Of a stretch of DNA of 18,988 bases, positions 8,508-15,616 are shown piece by piece. Both the position numbers and the translations under genes were made by a program. The notes below the pieces were generated by a model, which saw nothing but the letters and a program-made list of their open reading frames with translations, searched no databases and had not been told where the DNA came from. Position 1 is the stretch's first letter. The number at the start of each line of letters is the position of its first letter. Source of the stretch: an uncultured Pseudomonadota bacterium (GTDB lineage Bacteria; Pseudomonadota; Gammaproteobacteria; Burkholderiales; Rhodocyclaceae); assembly GCA_903939665.1 (NCBI GenBank), contig CAJAHZ010000279.1, positions 1 through 18,988 of the forward strand. The letters run 5' to 3'.

Positions 8508-8536
8508 TAAAAAAGGCGCAACGAAAATTGCGCCTC
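8508..8536 (-). terminator. Rho-independent terminator of the histone-like gene
   Basis: Read on the minus strand, AGGCGCAA and TTGCGCCT pair in an 8-bp stem with a 6-base loop, followed by a run of T (the A-run at 8509-8514 on the plus strand). It lies 60 bases after the histone-like gene and also separates it from the convergent aminotransferase gene. Confidence 0.85.
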
Positions 8537-8595
8537 AAGCCAAGCAAAATTGGGGGAGGCAAACCTTGCTCGCCCCACCCCACAAACGCCACCGC

Positions 8596-9423
8596 TTACT
8601 TCGGACGTGAGCCCGTCGGGAACGGCCAGGCACCAGTCGGATTGAGCGCCGACTTCAGACCCGGAGTCGCCGCCGTCGACGGAGCCGAGACAGCTACTGA
8701 CGCTGCTGCGGCCTGAGGAGCCGGTGCAGGAGCAGGAGCAGCTTTTTTCGCTGCCGGTTTTGCTGCAGCTTTTTTCGCTACCGGCTTGGCTGCCGGTTTT
8801 GCTGCAGCTTTTTTCGCTACCGGCTTGGCTGCGGGTTTTGCTGCAGCTTTTTTCCCTACCGGCTTGGCTGCGGGTTTCGCTACAGCTTTCTTTGCGACCG
8901 GCTTGGCTGCGGGTTTTGCTGCAGCTTTCTTCGCTACCAGCTTGGCTGCGGGTTTCGCTGCAGCTTTCTTTGCGGCCGGCTTGGCTGCGGGTTTTGCTGC
9001 AGCTTTCTTTGCGGCCGGCTTGGCTGCGGGTTTTGCTGCAGCTTTCTTTGCAGCCGACTTGGCCGCTGGTTTTGCTGCAGCTTTCTTTGCTGCTGGTTTA
9101 GCCGCAACTTTTTTCGCTGCCGGTTTTGCCGCAGGTTTTGCCGCAACCTTCTTTGCTGCTGGTTTAGCCGCAACTTTTTTCGCTGCCGGTTTTGCCGCAG
9201 GTTTTGCCGCAACCTTCTTTGCTACTGGTTTGGCCGCAGCCTTCTTTGCCACAGGTTTAGCCGCAGCCTTCGGTGCAGCCTTTTTCGCTACAGGTTTGGC
9301 GGCAGGCTTTGCAGCGGCCTTGGGGGCCACTTTCTTCACTGCGGGTTTGACAGCTGCTTTTGGCGCTGCCTTCTTGGCGGCAGGCTTCGCAGCCGCCGTC
9401 GGTTTTTTCGCACTTGTTGCCAT
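8596..9423 (-). CDS. AlgP / histone H1-like Lys-Ala-Pro repeat protein
   Basis: A 275-residue, extremely basic, low-complexity protein. Residues 1 to about 220 are almost entirely K, A, P and V in units such as AAKPAAKPVAKKA, resembling the C-terminal tail of eukaryotic histone H1, Pseudomonas AlgP and the DNA-binding tail of PhaF. Such proteins bind DNA non-specifically and affect nucleoid structure or polyhydroxyalkanoate granule attachment (family knowledge). The repeats end in a proline/alanine linker (APAPAPAPQAAAAS) and a distinct C-terminal motif LNPTGAWPFPTGSRP, which is unlikely to be DNA-binding by composition and may be a docking tail. No phasin domain is present. A perfect AAGGAGGT four bases before the ATG suggests strong translation. 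It has its own terminator. Repeat number probably varies between strains. Confidence 0.8.
   Translation of the reverse strand: MATSAKKPTAAAKPAAKKAAPKAAVKPAVKKVAPKAAAKPAAKPVAKKAAPKAAAKPVAKKAAAKPVAKKVAAKPAAKPAAKKVAAKPAAKKVAAKPAAKPAAKKVAAKPAAKKAAAKPAAKSAAKKAAAKPAAKPAAKKAAAKPAAKPAAKKAAAKPAAKLVAKKAAAKPAAKPVAKKAVAKPAAKPVGKKAAAKPAAKPVAKKAAAKPAAKPVAKKAAAKPAAKKAAPAPAPAPQAAAASVAVSAPSTAATPGLKSALNPTGAWPFPTGSRPK
8758..9069. repeat. Eight tandem 39-bp repeats in the histone-like gene
   Basis: Eight consecutive 39-base units (starts 8758, 8797, 8836, 8875, 8914, 8953, 8992, 9031), each beginning TTTTGCTGCAG or a close variant on the plus strand. Each encodes the same 13-residue unit. They differ at scattered positions, so they are older than the 66-bp duplication next to them. 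Confidence 0.9.
9085..9216. repeat. Exact 66-bp tandem duplication in the histone-like gene
   Basis: Bases 9085-9150 and 9151-9216 read identically, encoding a 22-residue unit twice. A third copy starts at 9217 and soon diverges. Identity at silent positions indicates a recent slippage or unequal recombination event. Confidence 0.9.
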
Positions 9424-10107
9424 GTCTACCTCCTTCTTTGAGATCGATGAACAGCTCTAACGAGCACTACAAAAACGATCCGTTCAACGAGAGCGGACCA
9501 CCCAACAGACGCATCGGCGATGCGCTGATTGAATCCGTGAGCGGCGACATCGCCGCTATGTGAAACGATCCGCGCGGCTCGCGAAACGCAGCCCGCGACA
9601 TGGTTCGTCACTCGACGAAACGTGGCGGAAAAAAATATGGCGGAAGCAAAGAAGAAGGTGCCGAGAGGCAGTGCAGAAACAGAAAAGCAAGAGGAAGCGG
9701 GAACCTGAGCCAGACCGGAAAAATCCGGCGAGCACGATGAGAAGCTGAGAATTTCGTTATTCAGCAATCCGCTTATATCCATCAGATTCTGCATTCAGAG
9801 GCTGACAGGCTAAAAATCCAAGCCCGCAAACCATCAAAAATGAAACGTGTCGCGCTGACACTCAACCTACTAGATGTTGTGTCAATCTTGCCAACTGCGA
9901 CTAATTCTAGTAGCGCTTCACACTTGACGCAAGAACTATTTTATGGCCTGAAAGAAGATTGCACAGCACTGTCGCAATCCGTCGACACACGCTGCGCGCC
10001 TCTCGCAAAAAACCAAACGGAATAGCGCTTCAGCATTTTTTAGCAGCACAACAAACCCATAAAAAACGACAACGAAAAATTTTTCAAGGGCAAGCACTGA
10101 GAATGTA
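9424..10107. other. 684-base stretch without a convincing gene
   Basis: The region between the histone-like gene and ampD holds the former's Shine-Dalgarno, two adjacent perfect inverted repeats (9510-9524 and 9540-9557), and a more AT-rich half from about 9830 to 10100. A possible minus-strand promoter, TTGCGT-17-TAGAAT, lies at 9932-9904; it would leave a leader of nearly 500 bases. A 122-codon minus-strand frame at 9426-9794 has no family look and no good ribosome site. I see no tRNA, CRISPR or terminator here, and no clear terminator for ampD. Confidence 0.5.
9428..9435 (-). promoter_or_regulatory. Ideal Shine-Dalgarno of the histone-like gene
   Basis: AAGGAGGT on the minus strand, complementary to the 16S rRNA 3' end over all eight bases, four bases from the ATG. 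It is the strongest ribosome site in the window and fixes the start. Confidence 0.85.
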
Positions 10108-10689
10108 TCAGCGGTTTCCCGCAAGCGAATCGTTGAGCGGCGCGAGGCGATTCCACAGGAAAAATGGCCCGGGATCACTCTTGCGGCCCGGCGCTATATC
10201 GCTGTGCCCAACAAGCGCGCTGACTGGATAACGCGCGCACAGCGCTTCGACCAACGCAATGAGCTGTGCATACTGCGCATCTTCAAAAGGCTGCTCATCG
10301 CACCCCTCCAGTTCAATGCCGAGCGAGAAGTCGTTGCAGCGCTCACGCCCCTGCCAGCATGACACGCCAGCGTGCCAGGCACGCTGATCGCAGGAGACAA
10401 ACTGGATCAGCTCGCCGTCGCGGCGAATGAAAAAATGAGCGGAGACGCGCAAGGTGGCTATCTGCGAAAAATAAGGATGGCCTGCGGGATCGAGCGAATT
10501 GGTAAAAAATCTAATGACGTCATCGCTGCCAAACTGCAATGGCGGGAGGCTTATCGCGTGAACAACAATCAACGAGATAGACTCGCCGGACGGCCGCTCA
10601 TCGCAGTTCGGAGAATCGATGCGTCGGGCAGCATCAAGCCAGCCCGCCGTAAAAATCTCCCGGCCCTTACCGTCGCGCCCTTGACTCAC
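10108..10689 (-). CDS. ampD: 1,6-anhydro-N-acetylmuramyl-L-alanine amidase
   Basis: A cytoplasmic zinc amidase that cuts the stem peptide from anhydro-muropeptides during cell-wall recycling; in bacteria with ampC/ampR its loss induces beta-lactamase. The 193 residues contain the expected zinc ligands: His44 (VVHAIS), His162 (GHSDIAPGRKSDPGP) and Asp172. The AmpD signature SPNCDERP at 26-33, the SAHFFI strand and the WHAG motif near 105-108 are also present. Length is close to E. coli AmpD (183). The start is a GTG whose second and third bases form the first two bases of the pilR stop (GTGA overlap), so translation is probably coupled to pilR. The first dozen residues are less conserved and may be an extension, but I see no better start downstream. 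No terminator is visible after it. Confidence 0.9.
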   Translation of the reverse strand: MSQGRDGKGREIFTAGWLDAARRIDSPNCDERPSGESISLIVVHAISLPPLQFGSDDVIRFFTNSLDPAGHPYFSQIATLRVSAHFFIRRDGELIQFVSCDQRAWHAGVSCWQGRERCNDFSLGIELEGCDEQPFEDAQYAQLIALVEALCARYPVSALVGHSDIAPGRKSDPGPFFLWNRLAPLNDSLAGNR

Positions 10690-12062
10690 TCTTCGATACC
10701 GAGTCGTTCAATTCGATAACGCAAGGAGCGGAACGTCACCCCGAGCAACCTCGCCGCAGCAGTTCGATTGAAACCGGTCTTTGCCAATGCCTCAAGAATC
10801 ACCTGCTTCTCGACACGATTGATATGGTCGTCAAGGGTTTCGCCATCACGCCCGGCACTGCCTTCCGCAACGTTTTCCGGCTCAAGCTGAAGGTCTTCAA
10901 GCATGACGGAATTGTCAGCGCACAAGGCTGTTGCACGCTCAAGAATATTCTCAAGCTCGCGCACGTTCCCGGGGAAACTGTAAGCGCACAGCGTACGCAT
11001 CGCATCGGCAGCCACCTGCGGCGGTCGCCCGCCACAAATGCGCGCCAGCAAGGCATCGACCAGCGGAGCGATATCCTCCTGTCGTTCGCGCAAGGGCGGC
11101 ATTTTCAACTCGATAACATTCAGGCGGTAATAGAGATCCTGGCGAAATGTACGAGCGTCGACACAGTCGATCAGTTTGCTGTGCGTTGCCGAAATGATGC
11201 GCACATCGACGGCCTCTTCTGCCGTGCTGCCCACCTTGCGCACGCGCTTTTCCTGTATCGCGCGCAGAAGTTTGACCTGCATTGCCAGTGGCAAATCAGC
11301 CACTTCGTCAAGAAACAGCGTGCCGCCGTTGGCCGCCTGAAAAAAACCATCCCGGTCGCTGTCGGCCCCGGTAAATGCACCTTTGCGATATCCGAAAAAT
11401 TCGCTCTCCATCAGATTCTCAGGGATGGCCCCGCAGTTCACCGGCATGAAGGGGGCGAGGTGACGCGCGCTTTGACTATGAATCAGGCGTGCCGCGAGTT
11501 CCTTGCCGCTGCCTGATTCACCAGAGATATATACCGGTGCCTGACTGCGCGCCAACTTGCCGATCATCTCGCGAACATTGGCGATTGCCACCGATTCGCC
11601 AATCAGGCGACTGCCCGAGGCAACGACATTTTCATCGGCGCTGACCGAATGACCGCCTGCCTTTGGCAAACTGAGCGCCGACTTGATCAAGGTGCGCAAC
11701 TGATCGAGCGCCACCGGTTTCGCCAGATAATCAAAAGCGCCGGCCTTGAGCGCCGCCACCGCATTTTCGGCGCTGCCGAAAGCCGTAATCACAGCGACCG
11801 GCGTTTCGCCATAGCGCTCGCCAATCAGTCGCACCACTTCAAGCCCCTCGCCATCAGGCAGGCGCATGTCAGTCAAACACAACTGATAGCGCTCGCGCTC
11901 AAGAAAACTCCGCGCCTCGGCGACTGATCCCGCGCAATCGGCAGAAAGCCCCATGCGCGCCAGCGTCAAGTCGAGCAACTCACGAATATCCGCTTCGTCG
12001 TCGACAACCAGCACGCGCGCCAACTCCCCGCGCGGCCTGCGATCCCCTTTGCTCACTGACAC
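10686..12062 (-). CDS. pilR: Sigma-54-dependent response regulator, PilR-like
   Basis: A 458-residue NtrC-family activator. The receiver domain (about 15-130) has acidic residues Asp21-Asp22, the phosphoacceptor Asp65 (TDMRLPD) and Lys115. The AAA+ domain has Walker A GESGSGKE (181-188), the sigma-54 contact loop GAFTGA (228-233) and Walker B GGTLFLDE (246-253). A Fis-type helix-turn-helix is at 431-455 (NRTAAARLLGVTFRSLRYRIERLG). With PilS in type IV pilus systems it activates the pilin gene from a -24/-12 promoter (family knowledge); no pil structural gene is in this window, so that target is inferred. The GTG at 12062 is supported by GGGAGGGG six bases upstream. It overlaps the 3' end of pilS by 10 bases, and ampD begins inside its stop. 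Confidence 0.88.
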   Translation of the reverse strand: MSVSKGDRRPRGELARVLVVDDEADIRELLDLTLARMGLSADCAGSVAEARSFLERERYQLCLTDMRLPDGEGLEVVRLIGERYGETPVAVITAFGSAENAVAALKAGAFDYLAKPVALDQLRTLIKSALSLPKAGGHSVSADENVVASGSRLIGESVAIANVREMIGKLARSQAPVYISGESGSGKELAARLIHSQSARHLAPFMPVNCGAIPENLMESEFFGYRKGAFTGADSDRDGFFQAANGGTLFLDEVADLPLAMQVKLLRAIQEKRVRKVGSTAEEAVDVRIISATHSKLIDCVDARTFRQDLYYRLNVIELKMPPLRERQEDIAPLVDALLARICGGRPPQVAADAMRTLCAYSFPGNVRELENILERATALCADNSVMLEDLQLEPENVAEGSAGRDGETLDDHINRVEKQVILEALAKTGFNRTAAARLLGVTFRSLRYRIERLGIEE

Positions 12063-13645
12063 TCGTCACCCCTCCCAACGATACAAAAATCCGCGCCTGT
12101 CGCGCTATCCTGCAACGCCAGACGCGCGCCATTCGCCTCGCTCAATTCCCGGGCAATATACAGCCCAAGCCCGGTGCCGCGATTGTGCGTGGTAAAAAAT
12201 GGCTCAAAGATCTGCTCACGCTGAGCATCGCCAACCCCCAGGCCATCGTCGATCACATGCAACTCTGTCTGGCCGCTCTGCGCTCCGTTCTGCACATGCA
12301 AAAGAACACTGCCGGCGACGCATCGCGAATGACGCACTGCATTGCCCAGCAAATTCCACAACACCTGATGAAAATGAGAGCGATCAAAACAAAGCCTGGC
12401 CTTGCCGGAAAATTCAAGGCGAATGACATCGGTCGCCACTTTTTCCTTCACCGCGAACTCTTCAACAAAAAGCGGCAGCGACTCGCGCAAGTCGATTGAC
12501 TCGGGATGTGCGCGATCACGGCGCCCCAGTTCAAGCACATCGCTCACAATCCGCTCGAGTCGCTGCGTATTGTCGAGCACGATGCGCAACAAACGCTCAT
12601 GCACTTCGCCGCGCCGCTCCTCAAGCATCAACTCCCCGGCGTGACTGATTGCCGAAAGCGGGTTGCGTATCTCATGCGCAATATTCGCCGTAAGACGGCC
12701 AAGCGCCGCCAGTTTAAGCTGCTGCGCCTGCACCTGCAGGCGCCCCATGTCCTCAAGGTAAACCAGCACGTCGCGCTCCGAACTATCGGTCGCGACAAAA
12801 CGTGCACGCAACTGCATGCCGCTAACCAGCGACCTGACGAGAAGCGGAGCATCGCTTGGCCGCTCACGCCAATCGAAGAACCCCTGCGCCAACTCCGGAG
12901 AATAGCTGGACAACATGGCCTCAGGCGTCCCGCTCAAACCAAGCAAGCCCTCGGCGCGCGGATTGTGCTGCTTGACCCAGCCATTCTGGCTGAGCACCAG
13001 GACGCCGTCCTGCATTTCCTCGATCACCCGTTGGCTGATCAAGGTCTGGTTCTCCAAATCAACGCCCCGCTGCCGCGCCAGTTCCTCGTTGGCGATTACC
13101 CGACGCCCGAGCAAGCGTGCCGAAATGGCAACGGCAAAAAATCCGGCGCTGAAAACACCGGCCTGAAAAAACCCAGCCGCATCAAAGTCGCTGGCCAAGG
13201 CCTGATACGACTGCTCGAAGAGCACTGCCAGCGTCGCTAAAGCTGCATAAAACAACACCAGACGCCCCTGCCCGACCAGCCCCGACCCCGCCAACGTAAC
13301 CAGCAGCATGACGCCAAGTCCGCTGCGCAAGCCACCGCCCGTATGGATCAACACGGTAATGACCAGGACATCAATCAGCACATTGACACTCAACTGCATG
13401 TTGAAACGTCGCGAAAAACGATGCATCGCCACCAACGCAAGAGTCGTCTGCAGCAGGTAAAAACTGGTTATCGCAAAATGAAGGAGCCCGCGATCAGGGC
13501 TAAGAATTGCATAGGGAGTGGGCTGCAGGAAGGAGGACAGAAACAACAACCCGGCCACCAGAAAACGGTAGAGATTGAAGTAGCGCAGGGATTTCCAATG
13601 GGTCTCGGTAACCCCTCCCGCGCTGAAGTCGGCGATCGTCAACAT
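12053..13645 (-). CDS. pilS: Membrane sensor histidine kinase, PilS-like
   Basis: A 530-residue kinase partnering the PilR-like regulator. The N-terminal 180 residues are a membrane module with about six hydrophobic segments (roughly 25-40, 57-74, 87-101, 108-122, 128-145, 160-178) and almost no periplasmic domain, as in PilS. A PAS-like region follows (about 200-300), with DGVLVLSQNGWVKQHNP. HisKA has the phosphorylated His324 in HEIRNPLSAISHAGELM. The HATPase domain has N-box NLLGNAVRHS (431-440), G1 DDGLG (466-470), and the F and G2 boxes FEPFF and GTGLGL (490-495). The start ATG lies seven bases after the preceding gene's stop and has no strong Shine-Dalgarno, consistent with coupling to that gene. 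The specific PilS name rests on topology plus the paired regulator; other NtrB-like kinases are possible. Confidence 0.87.
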   Translation of the reverse strand: MLTIADFSAGGVTETHWKSLRYFNLYRFLVAGLLFLSSFLQPTPYAILSPDRGLLHFAITSFYLLQTTLALVAMHRFSRRFNMQLSVNVLIDVLVITVLIHTGGGLRSGLGVMLLVTLAGSGLVGQGRLVLFYAALATLAVLFEQSYQALASDFDAAGFFQAGVFSAGFFAVAISARLLGRRVIANEELARQRGVDLENQTLISQRVIEEMQDGVLVLSQNGWVKQHNPRAEGLLGLSGTPEAMLSSYSPELAQGFFDWRERPSDAPLLVRSLVSGMQLRARFVATDSSERDVLVYLEDMGRLQVQAQQLKLAALGRLTANIAHEIRNPLSAISHAGELMLEERRGEVHERLLRIVLDNTQRLERIVSDVLELGRRDRAHPESIDLRESLPLFVEEFAVKEKVATDVIRLEFSGKARLCFDRSHFHQVLWNLLGNAVRHSRCVAGSVLLHVQNGAQSGQTELHVIDDGLGVGDAQREQIFEPFFTTHNRGTGLGLYIARELSEANGARLALQDSATGADFCIVGRGDECQ

Positions 13646-13651
13646 GGCCGA

Positions 13652-13891
13652 TCAGCCGACTTTGGAATCCGCCTCGGCAGCCTGCCGGTGAGCGGCACAG
13701 CAGTAATATCGACCAGCGGTGAGAATGCTTTCGCTCATGGGTTGATTAACGCCACAATACGAGCACTTCACCATGCCTTCCACCTCGCGCTCGACAGGTG
13801 GGCGCGGCTCGCCGGAGCGTGCCGCCCGGGACTTGCGCAACAGCCAAAAGACGATTCCCGCCAGCGCGATCCACAGCAAATATTTAGTCAT
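13652..13891 (-). CDS. PP0621-like small membrane protein with Cys-pair zinc-ribbon motif
   Basis: A 79-residue protein: one N-terminal membrane helix (residues 3-18, LWIALAGIVFWLL core), a basic/proline linker (RKSRAARSGEPRPP), then a small cysteine-containing domain with MVKCSYCGVNQP and YYCCAAHR. The two CxxC-like clusters suggest zinc binding. It resembles the PP0621 family of uncharacterised proteobacterial proteins, often found just upstream of pilS; its function is unknown. I took the ATG at 13891, which directly precedes the hydrophobic segment, rather than a TTG nine codons upstream. Its stop is seven bases from the pilS start, so it is the first gene of the pilS-pilR-ampD operon. 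Confidence 0.75.
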   Translation of the reverse strand: MTKYLLWIALAGIVFWLLRKSRAARSGEPRPPVEREVEGMVKCSYCGVNQPMSESILTAGRYYCCAAHRQAAEADSKVG

Positions 13892-13917
13892 CAGAAAATC
13901 GTCCCATAGAGCGCCCA

Positions 13918-13926
13918 AGCATAGCA
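13918..13926 (-). promoter_or_regulatory. Possible promoter of the PP0621-pilS-pilR-ampD operon
   Basis: TGC followed by TATGCT on the minus strand forms an extended -10 element ending 27 bases before the first gene's ATG. No good -35 is visible. Position is right; sequence support is modest. Confidence 0.33.
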
Positions 13927-14047
13927 GAAGCGAACCTCGACGTGGATCGCCGCTGATGGGAACAAGACAAACGCTGGGGAGATAAAGAAAAGTGCAGCAA
14001 GGACGGGATACGGGAGATTTTTTGGAGCGAAGCTCAACTCAAAATCA

Positions 14048-14125
<78 letters not shown>

Positions 14126-14143
14126 ACCGAAACAACGACAGCG

Positions 14144-15112
14144 CTAAAAAGTTCTAGCAACAGCGAAGGAGCATAATTCTAACAAAGAATCTTTGTATTG
14201 TGAAGCAGGCAACGCTGCCAGAGCAATACTGGCGCGCTCCGCCTCCGCCGCCGCCTGCCGGGTCGCATGCTCCAGCGCACCGGTTGCACGAATCGCCGCC
14301 AGCACATTAGGGAAATCGTCGCGGCCGCCACTCTCGATGGCATGCCGAACGCATGCAGCCTGCTCGGCAGTTCCGTTCTTCATAGCATAAATCAGCGGCA
14401 AGGTCGGCTTGCCCTCGGCCAGATCATCGCCCAGGTGCTTGCCGGTCTCGACCTCGGCGCCCGAATAATCAAGCACGTCGTCGATCAACTGGAAAGCCGT
14501 TCCCAGGTGCATCCCGTAGTCGGCCATATTCCGCTCGATCTCAGGCGACCCGCCCCCGACAATCGCACCCAGTTGCGCCGCAGCCTCAAACAACTTGGCC
14601 GTCTTGTAACGAATCACCTTCAGATAGCGCGCCTCGTCGAGATCCGCATCGTGGCAGTTCATCAACTGCAGCACCTCTCCCTCGGCGATTACGTTGGTCG
14701 CATCAGACAGCACGCGCATGATCCGCATGTCATCGATCTCGACCATCATCTGAAAAGCACGGGAATAAAGAAAGTCGCCGACCAGCACGCTGGCGGCATT
14801 ACCGAACATCGCGTTGGCCGTTTGGCGGCCACGGCGAAGATCGGACTCATCCACTACGTCATCATGCAACAAGGTAGCGGTGTGGATGAACTCGACAACA
14901 GCCGCCAGCTCATGATGATGCGACCCGCGATAACCCAAGGCGCCTGCCGAGAGCAAGACAAGTGCCGGGCGTAGCCGCTTGCCGCCGCTCTGAATAATGT
15001 ACTCGGCGACCTGACGCACCAGCACCACGTCTGAATGCAGGCGCTCGCGAATCACCGCGTCAACCGCCTTCATATCCGCCCCGATCAGGTTGTAGAGCTG
15101 TTCCAGCTTCAC
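14144..15112 (-). CDS. ispB: Octaprenyl diphosphate synthase (trans-polyprenyl synthase)
   Basis: Extends farnesyl diphosphate with isopentenyl diphosphate to make the side chain of ubiquinone. From the chosen start it has 322 residues, very close to E. coli IspB. The first Asp-rich motif is DDVVD (84-88, in HTATLLHDDVVDESDLRRG) and the second is DDVLD (211-215, in GTAFQLIDDVLDYSG). Other family blocks are GGKRLRP (43-49), NAASVLVGDFLYSRAFQMM, IAEGEVLQLMN and GDDLAEGKPTLPL. I place the start at the GTG at 15112, not the TTG at 15130, for three reasons: AAGGCG lies seven bases before it, the predicted promoter leaves a normal leader of about 24 bases, and the protein then begins like E. coli IspB (M-x-LE-x-x-x-x-L). 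It is divergent from rplU, as in many proteobacteria. Confidence 0.93.
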   Translation of the reverse strand: MKLEQLYNLIGADMKAVDAVIRERLHSDVVLVRQVAEYIIQSGGKRLRPALVLLSAGALGYRGSHHHELAAVVEFIHTATLLHDDVVDESDLRRGRQTANAMFGNAASVLVGDFLYSRAFQMMVEIDDMRIMRVLSDATNVIAEGEVLQLMNCHDADLDEARYLKVIRYKTAKLFEAAAQLGAIVGGGSPEIERNMADYGMHLGTAFQLIDDVLDYSGAEVETGKHLGDDLAEGKPTLPLIYAMKNGTAEQAACVRHAIESGGRDDFPNVLAAIRATGALEHATRQAAAEAERASIALAALPASQYKDSLLELCSFAVARTF

Positions 15113-15142
15113 GGCATCGCGCCTTGGCAAAAAAACCGGTGA

Positions 15143-15171
15143 ATCTTAGGCGCGGCCCCGCGCCGCGTCAA
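15143..15171 (-). promoter_or_regulatory. ispB promoter with a palindromic spacer
   Basis: TTGACG (15171-15166) and TAAGAT (15148-15143) are separated by exactly 17 bases on the minus strand. The spacer holds a perfect inverted repeat, GGCGCGG-GG-CCGCGCC, which fills 16 of the 17 positions. The -10 lies about 30 bases before the ispB GTG. Confidence 0.68.
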
Positions 15172-15214
15172 GCAAGGCTTTGCAGCACACGCACGGGAAA
15201 ACGAAGCGAACTCT

Positions 15215-15242
15215 TTGACTTGGCACGAAAAATACGTATAAT
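15215..15242 (+). promoter_or_regulatory. rplU-rpmA promoter
   Basis: TTGACT (15215-15220) and a perfect TATAAT (15237-15242) with a 16-base spacer, about 45 bases before the rplU ATG. It is the best sigma-70 promoter in the window, as expected for ribosomal protein genes. Confidence 0.8.
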
Positions 15243-15286
15243 GCGCGGTTCTTTGTTTCACTTTAACTCGTTCTTTGGAGTCCAAC

Positions 15287-15598
15287 ATGTACGCGGTCAT
15301 AAAAACCGGGGGCAAGCAGTATCGCGTTGTCGCCGGCGAAAAATTGAAAATAGAACAGATACCGGCAGAAGTTGGCGCAGAAATCACCATTGATCAGATC
15401 CTCATGGTAGGAGAAGGCGAGGCCGTAAAAATCGGCGCCCCGCTCGTTACCGGAGCTTCGGTCAAGGCGACTGTGCTTTCACAAGGCCGTCACGACAAGA
15501 TCACGATCTTCAAAATGCGCCGTCGCAAGCATTATCAGAAGCATCAGGGTCATCGTCAAAACTACACCGAAATCCGCATCGACGGCATTTCGGCCTAA
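15287..15598 (+). CDS. rplU: 50S ribosomal protein L21
   Basis: A large-subunit ribosomal protein that binds 23S rRNA. The 103 residues begin MYAVIKTGGKQYRV, the family's N-terminal signature, and include the basic signature FKMRRRKHYQKHQGHRQ near 78-94 and the ending IDGISA. The ATG at 15287 is set by GGAG six bases upstream (15277-15280); an in-frame TTG four codons earlier would consume that site. Length is that of E. coli L21. It is first in the rplU-rpmA operon, with rpmA 18 bases downstream, and has a strong promoter in the short region shared with divergent ispB. Confidence 0.97.
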   Translation: MYAVIKTGGKQYRVVAGEKLKIEQIPAEVGAEITIDQILMVGEGEAVKIGAPLVTGASVKATVLSQGRHDKITIFKMRRRKHYQKHQGHRQNYTEIRIDGISA

Positions 15599-15616
15599 CC
15601 GAAAGGAAACTGACAC

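Noticed and set aside
8758..9216. CRISPR-like array
   Set aside because: The 39-bp and 66-bp units are directly tandem with no unique spacers and encode an in-frame protein repeat.
8786..9460. Plus-strand frame rich in Ala/Phe/Gly across the repeats
   Set aside because: It is the antisense reading of the Lys/Ala/Pro repeats; the minus-strand gene has the ideal ribosome site and terminator.
9640..9711. Short plus-strand frame MAEAKKKVPRG... as a small protein
   Set aside because: It has 23 codons, is lysine/glutamate-rich, and has no ribosome site or relatives I recognise.
9426..9794. 122-codon minus-strand frame upstream of the histone-like gene
   Set aside because: It has no recognisable domain and no ribosome site, and its 3' end runs into the histone-like gene's Shine-Dalgarno region.
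9856..9884. TGACAC ... GTGTCA inverted repeat as a terminator for ampD
   Set aside because: The 17-base loop, six-base AT-containing arms and lack of a T-run do not fit a terminator.
10824..11516. 230-codon plus-strand frame antisense to pilR
   Set aside because: It lies wholly inside a certain AAA+ regulator gene, with no motifs.
12506..13240. 244-codon plus-strand frame antisense to pilS
   Set aside because: It lies wholly inside the kinase gene and shows only the Arg/His/Gln-rich composition of an antisense reading.
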